Shown here piece after piece: positions 53,134 to 62,771 of a stretch of DNA of 64,000 nt; position 1 is the first letter of the stretch, and each line of letters begins with the position of its first letter. A program made the translations under genes and the position numbers. Origin of the DNA: Whalleya microplaca (taxonomy: Eukaryota; Ascomycota; Sordariomycetes; Xylariales; Xylariaceae). Where the stretch lies: assembly GCA_022497155.1 (NCBI GenBank), contig MU385727.1, positions 310,001 through 374,000 of the forward strand. The letters are read 5' to 3'. The notes beneath the pieces are model-generated. The model made no database searches. It was not told the DNA's origin and saw only the letters and a list, made by a program, of their open reading frames with translations.

Positions 53134-55026
53134 ATGGCTACTCTGCCGCTGGTAGTCATTCGTGAGATTTTCGTTCAGGCCAGCTTCTCACAAGATGACC
53201 TCAAGTCGCTGAGACTTGTTTGCCGCTCTTGGACAGATGAAGCCAAGACTCGCTTATTTGCCCGAGTCTGCCTGTCTCGACTGAAATCAGACCATGACAA
53301 CTTCTTCAACATTGCAGCTCGTCCACACCTAGCGCAAGCAGTTCGCGTGCTTGCATGGCAAGAGCTCCATGATGATGAAACAGATTTCGAAATTGAAGGC
53401 TATGATCCTCACATAGGGTTCAGACTTGGCCTTGGCCTTCACCTTCTCCCAAACACCCTCGAATCCGACGACGAAAGGTTCGAGCGTGAGAATTTCTCCG
53501 CTGAACTTAAATCCCAGATGGAAGATCTCTTCTGGCTTCCAGGATTACAGGCGCGTTACATAGAAGAGATTCAGGATGAATCCAGCACTATCGATGAAAA
53601 CTCGACAGAGTTTGGCAAGGAAGCTACGGCGAATCTCACGAGCTTTCTGCAGAGGTTGAGGTATGCTTTTGACGCAATGCCTAACTTGCACACCATCATT
53701 TCCCAACCAATGCATCCCTTTCGAGAACTCACCAAATCAAACAATGTCTATCCGCTCACCGCTCAGGTCCTTCGGTCTGGTCCTGACAGACCTTGTGAGA
53801 AAGGCGGCAATAAAGGGTTTCACAATTTCCTATTGAAGGAAATGGTCCATCGTAATCTCTTCAGCAAGAACAGGCCGATTACTCGCCTTCAATTCGCCGA
53901 TGAATGCTTCCAGAGTTCCATCATCGCATTCTGTGACCCAGACATCTACAAGAATGCTTTTGCACCTCTGACGCATCTCGACTTATCTATCAGCCACACG
54001 AAGAATGTTGTAGATCTCTACAACTTGAAGGCATGCATCAAAGCAGCAACAGGGTTGACTAACCTTCGACTATGTTTTCAGCGCGAAAATTCGGATGCCG
54101 CCCTTCAACTCCTTCTGGGAGATACGGAAATGTACCTGCCGAAGCTACGCTCTTTGCATATAGAAGATATGTCCTTTACATCGCAACTGCTGTTAGACAT
54201 CATCACCCGACACGCACACTCGCTGAGAAGACTCCGAATCAATGCCGACGTGCCCATGGCCGTAGTTTACGGCTTATCGGAAGACCCGTCCATCACCTTG
54301 GATGAATTTACTGCAGTACCACAAGACGGCGATTTCATCGCATCGTGTCAGAGCGAGATGCTGAAGTTCATCAACCATGGCATCAGACCAACATGGCTTC
54401 TGATGCATCCTGATGATTCCATCAGCGTATCTACGCACACTGTCATTTTCAAGAGAGACGGCTGTGCCGCGGCCGCCATCTGCGAATGCCAAGCGCCAAA
54501 CGCCGAAGAGCTAGGCAATTCCGCCGAAAGCCTCTCTCTGTTGGATGTCGCAAACGGCAAGACGGGTCCCAAGGATGAGATTACTGTCACTGAGGAGACA
54601 ACATGCGGCGGAAGTGAAGGCAGAGAGATGCAGGATGCGGAAGACCACAATGCGAAATACGCCCGTGAGAATGCTGAGCATCTCAAGCGCAAACACGAGG
54701 CGCCACGGTGGCAATGGGATTTCGACAGAAAACTCCAGGAGGTCTTTTACTGGAAAGTAGATGCCCCGCACGGCATCCCAACCGAGATGTGGCGCTTCGA
54801 GCAACGCAACGGGGAGGTGGCGTATGGAGACGATCCGCTCGAGTTCTTTGAGGATTGGGAGGGTAGCGAAGCTGGGGACAAGGCCGAGCCCACACCATTC
54901 GGACGCCGTTTTAAGTCTTTCATCGCCACCAAGTCTCGTGGCGAGCTTTCGGCATCGGGAGAACCGTGTGACGGCTTGTATGTGCGATGGGACGATGAAG
55001 ACGATGATTGGTTGAACTACTGCTAG
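53134..55026 (+). CDS. F-box protein, leucine-rich-repeat type
   Basis: A single exon gives 630 residues from the ATG at 53134. An F-box-like segment opens the protein (MATLPLVVIREIFVQASFSQDDLKSLRLVCRSWTDEAKTRLFARV in pieces), the arrangement usual for this fungal family. The middle contains LRR-like lines: LTHLDLSISHTKNVVDL, LTNLRLCFQ, LRSLHIEDMSF, HAHSLRRLRIN. The C-terminal third is acidic and charged, ending near VRWDDEDDDWLNYC, and includes a KRKHEAPRWQWDFDRK motif. It probably serves as an SCF substrate receptor. The target is unknown. A stretch near 54540-54640 looks low-complexity and is likely disordered. Confidence 0.87.
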   Translation: MATLPLVVIREIFVQASFSQDDLKSLRLVCRSWTDEAKTRLFARVCLSRLKSDHDNFFNIAARPHLAQAVRVLAWQELHDDETDFEIEGYDPHIGFRLGLGLHLLPNTLESDDERFERENFSAELKSQMEDLFWLPGLQARYIEEIQDESSTIDENSTEFGKEATANLTSFLQRLRYAFDAMPNLHTIISQPMHPFRELTKSNNVYPLTAQVLRSGPDRPCEKGGNKGFHNFLLKEMVHRNLFSKNRPITRLQFADECFQSSIIAFCDPDIYKNAFAPLTHLDLSISHTKNVVDLYNLKACIKAATGLTNLRLCFQRENSDAALQLLLGDTEMYLPKLRSLHIEDMSFTSQLLLDIITRHAHSLRRLRINADVPMAVVYGLSEDPSITLDEFTAVPQDGDFIASCQSEMLKFINHGIRPTWLLMHPDDSISVSTHTVIFKRDGCAAAAICECQAPNAEELGNSAESLSLLDVANGKTGPKDEITVTEETTCGGSEGREMQDAEDHNAKYARENAEHLKRKHEAPRWQWDFDRKLQEVFYWKVDAPHGIPTEMWRFEQRNGEVAYGDDPLEFFEDWEGSEAGDKAEPTPFGRRFKSFIATKSRGELSASGEPCDGLYVRWDDEDDDWLNYC

Positions 55027-56310
55027 TATGGATTTGCTCGCTAGTGAAGCTCGGAAAATCGCCAAACAGAACGTCACATTGTAGATAGGGAGTTGGGCGT
55101 TAGCGGAAAAGGTTCAGCAATTGTCTCATGTGTGCCCTTGAGACTGAGGATGAGTTTGTATTTGCAGTTCCCCTGATTGCTGAGAAATCTGATGCTCTAG
55201 GTAGGGGATAAGACAGCATGGAAGCGCAAGATGAGCAGCAGTCTCATTGTATCCAGAGCACCTGAACAGCAGAATAAAGCTATTATTGACACCAGAATGA
55301 GCATGTGTTAGATGTCTGACTTTGCCTGTGTTCACTTGTACTATTGGGGCGGCTCGTTGTCCCTGAGCCTAACCTCGCATATGCATACCTGACCAACTGC
55401 AGCAATTCTACGGCGCAGCGGTTTATCCCTTCGGCACTTTATACTAGGTTTCTAGTCCTTGAGGAGTATTGTCGTCGATTCAACTGCCAACTCTATGTGC
55501 CGCTGCTGTGCGGAACCAGTTTCCGATATTTGTTGGACTGGTAGGAATGAGCCTCTGCCTTGGAACTTTTGATGTTGGTTAATCATTGGCTGAAGTGATA
55601 TATATTCGAAACAAGGTATGTCCTATGAATGTCCATGCCATCGGCCTACATAGTATGATTGGAATCCATTGGTAGTCTATCAGCCAACAACAGAAGTCCT
55701 GTTTCCATATGCCCCAAGTTGGATGCAGGTGATTTGGTATTAAACTTTCTGGTAGATGGCAACAAGAAATCAAGATATCAAGCACATGCAATCCAACAGA
55801 CTCCTCCGAAGTCCGTAAAAGGGCGGCTAAGTAGTACGGATTAAAGGATAGTCTCAACATGAACGTATATCTATTGATGTTGTCTAATTCAAGGATTTTG
55901 AGGCCAATCCGTATCTCACAATGAAAATATTGTGCTCGTTTAGGGCTAAAATTTACGATAGGAACATTAATAAGTATGGCTAAACACCCAGCTGTGCCGA
56001 GGCTCCTTTTTCTGGCCATCCTTGGAGGCCGTGTAACCTACATGTACTATGTAGGTCGTCCATGACGCTACTATATCTAGAAGGTTACGCTACATGTAGG
56101 TTAGCCTACTACTACGTAGTGGTAGCTTCATACCTACTTCAGTAACCGCGGGTCACCGACGCGCTATTTATAATAATTACCCCTTTTACGGGCACTCTCA
56201 CCTTTCACCTCTCTCAATCGCAAACATCCAAATGACGTCCGAGCCGGTCTTATTCAAGGTGAAGTTCACCGTAGTAGAGAACAGCAATCAAGACAATTGA
56301 AAGTTTGGCA
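55027..56310. other. Intergenic with inverted repeats
   Basis: No gene is seen. Frames at 55344-55544 plus and 55579-56019 minus lack recognisable features. Palindromic CTACATGTAG-type sequence clusters at 56034-56130, upstream of the methyltransferase gene, and is listed separately. CTTTCACCTCTCTC near 56200 fits a promoter pyrimidine tract. Confidence 0.5.
56034..56103. promoter_or_regulatory. Perfect 13-bp inverted repeat upstream of the LaeA-like gene
   Basis: TAACCTACATGTA (56034-56046) and TACATGTAGGTTA (56091-56103) are exact reverse complements 44 bp apart. Each arm contains the palindrome TACATGTA. A further near-palindrome CTACTACTACGTAGTGGTAG follows. The start codon is at 56311. 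A binding array for a dimeric regulator is one reading, a small inverted-repeat element another. Confidence 0.5.
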
Positions 56311-58109
56311 ATGTCACGTCGGCATGAGCAATCTGTTAATACACCAACAAGTCGTGGCACAGCGTCAGACTCTGGACCTCCGGTATCGTTGAACCCTGAC
56401 ACATCCAGGATAACCCAGTCGACGCTGAATATCCCGGCCGAGAACACAGAGCGCACAGAGCGTTCCGCTGCACCTCCACGGCCCGACACAGCATCATCCG
56501 TCACAGATAGTGATGCCGAGAGCTCCGCCCCGTCGCTTGGTACTTTCTCGGTCGGCTTGAGTGTAAGCTTGTCTATTAAACATCGTTTCGTACCTATTTG
56601 ATGTTGATTTCGATTATAGGTCGATACTGATGATAGCGACGCTGATTCTGCATTTTTTAACAACGATCTATTGTGAGTGCAGAGATCTGAAGCATGAATC
56701 AGCACCCATGTTCACCAGGCGCCTGCCATAGATCTTCGACTGTCTCTGCCACTTCTAGCGTTTACAATTTCGTTGAAGAGAATGGCAGAACTTATCATCG
56801 ATATAAAGAAGGGAGTAAGTTAAAGCATATTCGTAGGTTATGACAATCGAACAGCTAAGTCTCGGTTTAGGGTATTGGATGCCAAATGACGAGGTGAGTA
56901 AGGCAACAAGCATCGAAGGAATCATTATTGAACAGTTCACAGCAAGAACAACAGCGCTTAGGTAATTCAAAGCCGCCGAAATGTCAAAAGGATTATCGTA
57001 CTTACTCGCGCGCCAGATCTTCAACATATGATATGCATCAAGGTTTTTCGGGGCCAGCTAGCACTCGCCCCAATTGAGAATCCGGGGAGAGTACTAGACA
57101 TTGGTACCGGCACGGGATTATGGGCGATTGACTTTGGTATGAATTCCTGTATGTCATCAGAGAGCAAATCGAAGCGCTGACATCGTTTAGCTATCGACCA
57201 TCCTGAAGCTGATGTTCTCGGAACGGACCTTAGTCCTATCCAACCAGAATTGTAAGCCGCGACTCAATAACTAATCACGTACCAGTCTCTTATCATTTAG
57301 TGTTCCACCAAATTGCCGGTTCGAGGTTGATGATATCGAAGACCTATGGGTCTTTTCACACAAGTTCGACTACATCCATGCGCGACACATGGTTGGCTCT
57401 GTCAAGGATTTTCCTAAACTATTCCAGGTCATCTATGACAACTTAAATCCGGGCGGCTGGGTCGAGTTTCAAGATTATTGTGAGTCAAGATCATATTACA
57501 AAATACCCCATCTTAGATTGGTCAGGCGTAGAAGCTACTCGATAGCTCGATGAGGCTACACTAGGATCTAGGTTCCGACGACCTATTCGAAAGCTAGTTG
57601 CTAACGATGCAGATGTCAAACTCCAATCAATCGATGGTACACTCGACGGCACTACACTGCAGCGCTGGAACAACATGCTTAACCATGCATTGAGTTTCAC
57701 GGGCCGCAGCGGGCTAACTGCTGCTAAATACAAGGGCTGGCTACGACAAGCTGGGTTTCAAAATATCGAAGAGGAGAAGTTCGCCGTACCGGGAAATACT
57801 TGGGCCAAAGGTACCGAACAGAAACAATTAGGCTTTATGCAAATGGAGAATATCCTCGAAGGCATACACGGGATGAGCATGACGCTATTCACGAAATTCC
57901 TCGGTATGTCTGTGGAAGAAGTCGAGTTGATGCTCGTAGATGTGCGAAAGGACCTGAGAAATCGTGACATACACTTCTATTATCCTATGTGAGTCTAATC
58001 ATACGCTTGTGTCGCCCTTCTGTTGATATCTGGGAGGATTGAGCCCCGTATAAGCTCTAGCACTGATAATCACTGCAGGATGGCTGTATACGCGCAGAAA
58101 CCGGCATGA
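56311..58109 (+). CDS. LaeA-like class I SAM-dependent methyltransferase
   Basis: Ten exons keep frame: 56311-56562, 56620-56672, 56732-56814, 56871-56893, 56943-56961, 57017-57136, 57191-57251, 57301-57479, 57613-57988 and 58079-58109, giving 398 residues. A disordered Ser/Thr/Pro-rich leader precedes the family block NFVEENGRTYHRYKEG and YWMPNDE. QQRLDLQHM then runs into the SAM motif VLDIGTGTGLWAIDFA near residues 169-183. VLGTDLSPIQP, CRFEVDDIEDLW, FDYIHARHMVGSVKD and LNPGGWVEFQDY follow. This is the fungal LaeA-like group. LaeA itself regulates secondary metabolism, while many relatives are tailoring enzymes or uncharacterised. Two exons are only 23 and 19 nt. The long intron 57480-57612 is the least certain boundary. 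Confidence 0.88.
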
Positions 58110-58432
58110 TCAACAATGGCCGATGTTACAACCAATGCAGAGGATAACACCAGTGGATCATAGAGCCCCTGCATACTTTGCAGTCCTGATCTCTGGATGT
58201 TCCTCGTCATATCAGCTGAACGGGCACTGGGATAGTACGGTAAAACCGCAAATTCTTACATTCTTTATACGATATAATCTGTGAAACTGACACGCTTCTA
58301 GTAATTAACGGTTTAGAAGGAGTTGGGATCTAACTACAGTTACTTGCTGTTGAACTAAACTGAAGGGGGAACCTAGATCGGTTGAATGACCAGACGAAGG
58401 ACTGCAGATTAAAATGGTGATCTGTAGACCTT
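58110..58432. other. Short interval between convergent methyltransferase genes
   Basis: No gene is seen. It holds the 3' ends of both methyltransferase genes. Confidence 0.5.
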
Positions 58433-59878
58433 TCATTCCCTAAAAACCACACCAATGATTGCATCAAGAGCGCCTTCAGGCTGCACAATAGTTTCAACGT
58501 TAAATCGCTTATCGGCCGCTTTGAACACTTCGACCCATCCTCTTCTCGTCCGTTCCTTAGAGTTGAATCCCTGTTTCATCATCATATCCAGAGCTCTGAT
58601 AATGCATTAGCGACCATTTTTATCATAATAAGGAGAGATGAGATGCTATGCAAATCAAGATATTGGTGGCGTACCTTTGTCTCTGATTCTGCAAGTGTTT
58701 TTCTTCGCTCAAATCCTCAATCACTATATCATTTATCCAAATTCTACTTCCATTCTGGAGCGCTGGCACCAGATTCCGCAGGATCTTGACAACGTACTGA
58801 TCGCTCCAGTCGTGGAAGATGTGGCGTAGCACATACGCATCTGCGCGGTGCGTCACCTTTTCCGTAAAGAAATTGTACTCCGCAAACTCGAGCCTACCCT
58901 CTAGGTCACCGGGTGCTTTGGCGTTAGCCACTACTTCCGGCAGGTCCAACACAACAGCCTTCTTGACCCCGTCATACCTGCGCAGGATCGCCTGACACAG
59001 CTCACCGCCCGCTCCGGCGATGTCAACGATAGTCTCTGGGCACTCGCCGGTTTTGGCCCAGGGCAGGTTCTCAACAAAGTGGCTTGACGCCTGGGCGGGT
59101 GAGCTGAGAGAGAAACCCATCGCCGAACGGAATCTCTTGACGCGCTTCTCGTCGCTGGAAATATAATCGAAGAAGCTCTTGCTGGGGTCCTTGACGTCCT
59201 CAGGCTGGCCTGCCTCGGCTCGGCACCCGATCATAAGTGCCGCGTGACCAGGTTCCCCACTCCCGGGATATCGCCTCAGACTCTCGACGAACTTGATGAG
59301 GCCATACGGGAAGTCTTCGGTCCCCAAGCCGATGTAGCTTTTCATGCCTTCGATCACGAGCGCCGACGACACGGCATTGTGCTTCACCGAGGTGTCAACA
59401 GCCGCTTCCTCAAAAATGCGGGAGGCGATGGCGGCTTGGACCACGCGACGTGTGTCATCTAAGGGGACGCCGATGCGCGCCGCGAGGTCCTCGTACGTGA
59501 TAGACTCGTTGGCATCGAGTGGGACATGAGACGCAACGTCGAAGGAGTAGAGAAAGTGCAGGATAGCAATAATAGAGGTCTGAGGTTCGTAGTTAGTTAT
59601 TCCTCTGAAGCTATAAGCAGGGAGGTGCAGCGTACCTGCTCTAAGGATCTGTTGATAAGGTAACCTATGGGTCCCAGAAGTCGAGCATGAAGATCGTCGA
59701 CAAGTTCGAGTAGATCAGACCGCGCGGTCTCGAGGGAAGGACTCAGTGAAGTCTTTAACGGGGACCCGTACGTAAAGGGCAATCCAACTCCCCCCGAGTT
59801 CTTCGTCGCGTTCTCTAAGGCAACGGCCTGGTCTTTGATGAGCGATGCTAGCTCAGACACTGACTTCTGAGGCGCCAT
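58433..59878 (-). CDS. O-methyltransferase (COMT-like)
   Basis: Three minus-strand exons (59636-59878, 58675-59579, 58433-58595) give 436 residues, the usual size of fungal O-methyltransferases in secondary metabolism. An N-terminal helical dimerisation part (residues 1-120) precedes the SAM site IVDIAGAGGEL near 266-275 and AVVLDLPEVV. The catalytic block RHIFHDWSDQ carries the family His-Asp-Trp near 337. NGSRIWINDIVIED and a C-terminal MMMKQGFNSKERTRRGWVEVF segment complete the fold. The likely reaction is methylation of a phenol or similar hydroxyl. It is convergent with the LaeA-like gene and lies near a hydrolase and a Zn2Cys6 regulator, which suggests a biosynthetic locus. Confidence 0.92.
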
Positions 59879-60667
59879 GACGGTCTTGGGTATTCGAGTC
59901 TGGATTTCTCGATGCAGAAATGGTAGGGAAAATAGGACAAGTAGTGAAAAATCTAACGAATACACAAAGGTTAATGTGTCTTGATATATATGATACACTC
60001 CGGACTTCGAGTCTTAAATACCACTTCCCCTACTCCCTCTCCGAGTTTCAAACCTTATTTGCGACCCCGAGCCCGACCTACCGACCTATACTCCGAGGGT
60101 TACAACCGATATAAGGCGGAGACAGACACCTTGCAACCTAGCTGCCTAGTTATTCGGACACCAGTGCTGTCGGAACCCTCGTAGATACCGAGACCGAACG
60201 CTCGCTGTCCGTATTTATCGAAGGATTTCGTAGCCATGTTGTCTTACTCTCTAATACCTTATAATCTACGCAAATTTACTCGCTGTTCGATCATTCTCGC
60301 AATCCTATGGTCGTCCTTATGCCGCAGTGCCTACGAGGCAACGCGAAATCCACATGCCGTGCCCCTCCACTCGTCCAAGTCAAGGGTCCAGACTAGACCC
60401 CGGCTACGCCTGATTTAGCATCCCACGAGAGCCAAGGCCCCATCTAGCGTGGTGCCTGGCAGGGATATTTGTCATTTAGCCTGTCACTACTATACGTCAT
60501 CCAGTCTAGCTTCTCACTGCAGACTCCTTCATCTAGCTTGGTTATTAGATAAAGTTTTCACTCCCGCCATCGAATCAGCGGCACGGCTCGTTTATAAGCA
60601 TTATTCACTAGCTTTGGCCCCGTCGATTAATGGGATGAGGTGTTTCGATTGTCCCTCGACATGTCGG
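59879..60667. other. Intergenic upstream of the O-methyltransferase gene
   Basis: No gene is seen. The left part is the promoter of the minus-strand O-methyltransferase gene. The remainder to the tRNA contains only short frames. Confidence 0.5.
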
Positions 60668-60770
60668 TCCGAATTGGTGTAGTGGCTAACATTTGACGCT
60701 CTCATGGTCCGTATATCTATATGTACTAAGACGATCCGTCAAGCCCGGGGTTCGATTCCCCGATTCGGAG
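60668..60770 (+). tRNA. tRNA-Glu(CTC) with a 31-nt intron
   Basis: The acceptor stem TCCGAAT (60668-60674) pairs with ATTCGGA, followed by discriminator G at 60770. The D arm GTGT...ACAT contains box A (TGGTGTAGTGG, 60675-60685). The anticodon stem is TGACG (60694-60698) with CGTCA (60737-60741). The loop CTCTCA carries anticodon CTC at 60701-60703 and is interrupted after position 37 by an intron at 60705-60735. The T arm CGGGG TTCGATT CCCCG contains box B. The structure is complete and the intron is at the canonical position, one base 3' of the anticodon. Confidence 0.96.
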
Positions 60771-60801
60771 GTCCATGAATCGGTCGCAAGTTTGACGATG
60801 A

Positions 60802-60819
60802 TTTTTTTGCCGTTTTTTT
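60802..60819 (+). terminator. RNA polymerase III terminator
   Basis: Two runs of seven T (60802-60808 and 60813-60819) begin about 30 bp after the mature 3' end of the tRNA. T runs of four or more end polymerase III transcription. Confidence 0.8.
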
Positions 60820-60971
60820 ATTATTATGTATGTGCCTACACTCTGCATATGTGTGCTTGTCACCTATGTCGTGCTACATCGGCAATTTGAACAAAATAAT
60901 ATATATGATATCACAGTCGTGTACCATCATTACCATCTACCCAATCGTTTTCCAATACATTAAATCTCTAA

Positions 60972-62374
60972 CTAGCATCCAACAACCTCCTCAAACCAAT
61001 CCAATATGACCTGATCGCTGAACACACTAGCGCCAAGGGAGCAGTGCTCACCCGCACCATCAACAGACTCAAACATGTGGTAAGTAGCGCGGTCGCCCAG
61101 CGCAGCAGCAAGCTTCTTCGCCTGTCCGGGGAAGAACATATCGGCGTCGGCATCCGCCACGAACACAGGTGTGGTGATATTCCCCACGAGCCCGTCGCCC
61201 GCCAGCGAGTACGCCTGCAGCTTGCTGACCCAGTCCCACGGCGTCGCGGCCGCGAACGCCCACATGCCCTGCTCGATGCCCCAGCGGGCCGAGGTGCTGG
61301 CCTGGCCCGAGGCGAGGTAGCCGTCGATGGCGGCGTTGAACGCCGTCGCGTTGCCCGCGCGGTACAGCGCCGTCAGCTGGTCGCCGAACTGCGCGAACAT
61401 GCCCTCCGCGAAGTCGTACAGCCCGTCGAAGGCGATCACGGCCGCCAGCCGGTGCTCGAAGGCCGCCGCGCGCGGGGCCAGGAAGCCGCCGAAGGAGAGC
61501 CCGAGCAGACCGACGCGCGCGCCGTCGACCTCGGGGCGCGATAGGGCGTAGTCTACCACGGGCGAGACCACGCGCTCCCACTCGGGGATGAAGCCGAGTC
61601 CTTGCTCCCGCCGTACTGTAGGCTGTCCAGGGCCCTCGAACGTGAGCACGTTGATGCCGCGCTGTAGTGCTGCGGCGCCGATGATGTGGTACAGTTCCTC
61701 CTGCGACCCGTCGAAACCGTTGCACAGGAGGAGGGTGGGTCGCGGGCCGGGCTGCCCGCTGGGGAAGAAGACGCCGGGGATCGTGAAGTTAGAGTTGGAT
61801 TGGAGGGTTATCCGCTCGCCGGGGGTCGGGAGCAGTGCGATGGCGGTGTCGAAGGCAGCGCGCTGTTGTGCCCACAGCGAGTTGATCCGAGGGTCCGTCC
61901 AGTTGCCGTGTAGGAAGAAGTCGGCCGAGCGGTAGTACGTCGACTCGCGGAACAGGGCGCCTCGCGCAGACGCGGGAAATCGCCCGGAGTCGATGGCTTG
62001 AGCTTTGGTGTGCACGCGCGTGGCGAGGTTATTAAAGGCCGTGTAGTAGCTTTCGAAATCGCCGGCGGCGATCTGGTTTGCTGTGATCAGCAGCTCGCCT
62101 ATGTCTGATCCTCCGTACGGGGCCATGGCCATGGATCGCAGTATTTCGAAGTGGAAGTCGGGATCGGAGCTCAGTTGGAGCATGGAGGTTGAGCTCGTGC
62201 TATTGTCTCTCTTGGCATGCTGTCCAAACTTTATGCGTGACAACGGGGAACACTGATAGCATGAGTTAGCAAGGTCCGGTTGAAGTTTATCATTCTATTG
62301 CGAAATATTGGAACACTTACAGCAACTAAACTCGATAAGCTTAAGAAGAGAAGAGGGACCTCGAGGAACTTCAT
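60972..62374 (-). CDS. Secreted alpha/beta hydrolase (Ayg1/FrsA-like)
   Basis: Two minus-strand exons (62321-62374 and 60972-62252) give 444 residues. The first exon is almost exactly a signal peptide, MKFLEVPLLFLSLSSLVA, so the protein is predicted to be secreted. The mature part begins with a helical N-terminal domain (FHFEILRSMAMAPYGGSDIGE, then YYRSADFFLHGN). The alpha/beta core carries TLLLCNGFDGSQEE, LTFEGPGQP, the nucleophile elbow GLLGLSFGG with serine near 271, VFVADADADMFFPGQ with an aspartate near 388, and GAGEHCSLGA with the histidine near 421. It resembles the pseudooxynicotine-hydrolase, FrsA and Ayg1 group. Ayg1-type enzymes shorten polyketides, but a general esterase or C-C hydrolase is equally possible. 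The region 61200-61560 is very GC-rich. Confidence 0.92.
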
Positions 62375-62771
62375 ATTGCGCTTTGGTAAGTACTGTTGCT
62401 TATGGCTTGAAGTTGCTCTGCTTATTATTGCTAATGGCGTAGACTAACTAGGTAAGAGGTGATGGTGATTGCGAGAATACTCATCATTGAAAATAGAGAA
62501 TCCATTGCATTTATATTCAACCATGAATAGCTTGTTCCTCACATATTCATCGCGCTCGTTTAGATGATCGAATAGAATCCACCGCCGATCGTGACCACGG
62601 TAGGTGGGTAGTAGCTGGCAGGGCTGATATTAGCTGCAGCTGCTGAATGGGCTGATGACATAGCCTCAGTAGGAGCCGAGAACGAGAACGAAGGTGATAT
62701 AGTCAATTTCCCGTCAACACTATACCATGCTCTCAATTGCACACGTGGCTCAGCTCTTTATGGGTATATTC
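62375..62771. other. Intergenic, no gene
   Basis: No supported gene. It holds the promoter of the hydrolase gene and the 3' flank of the Zn2Cys6 gene. A 60-codon minus-strand frame at 62560-62742 has no recognisable features. Confidence 0.5.

Noticed and set aside
62560..62742. 60-codon minus-strand frame downstream of the Zn2Cys6 gene
   Set aside because: It has no start context, domain or splice link to the neighbouring genes.
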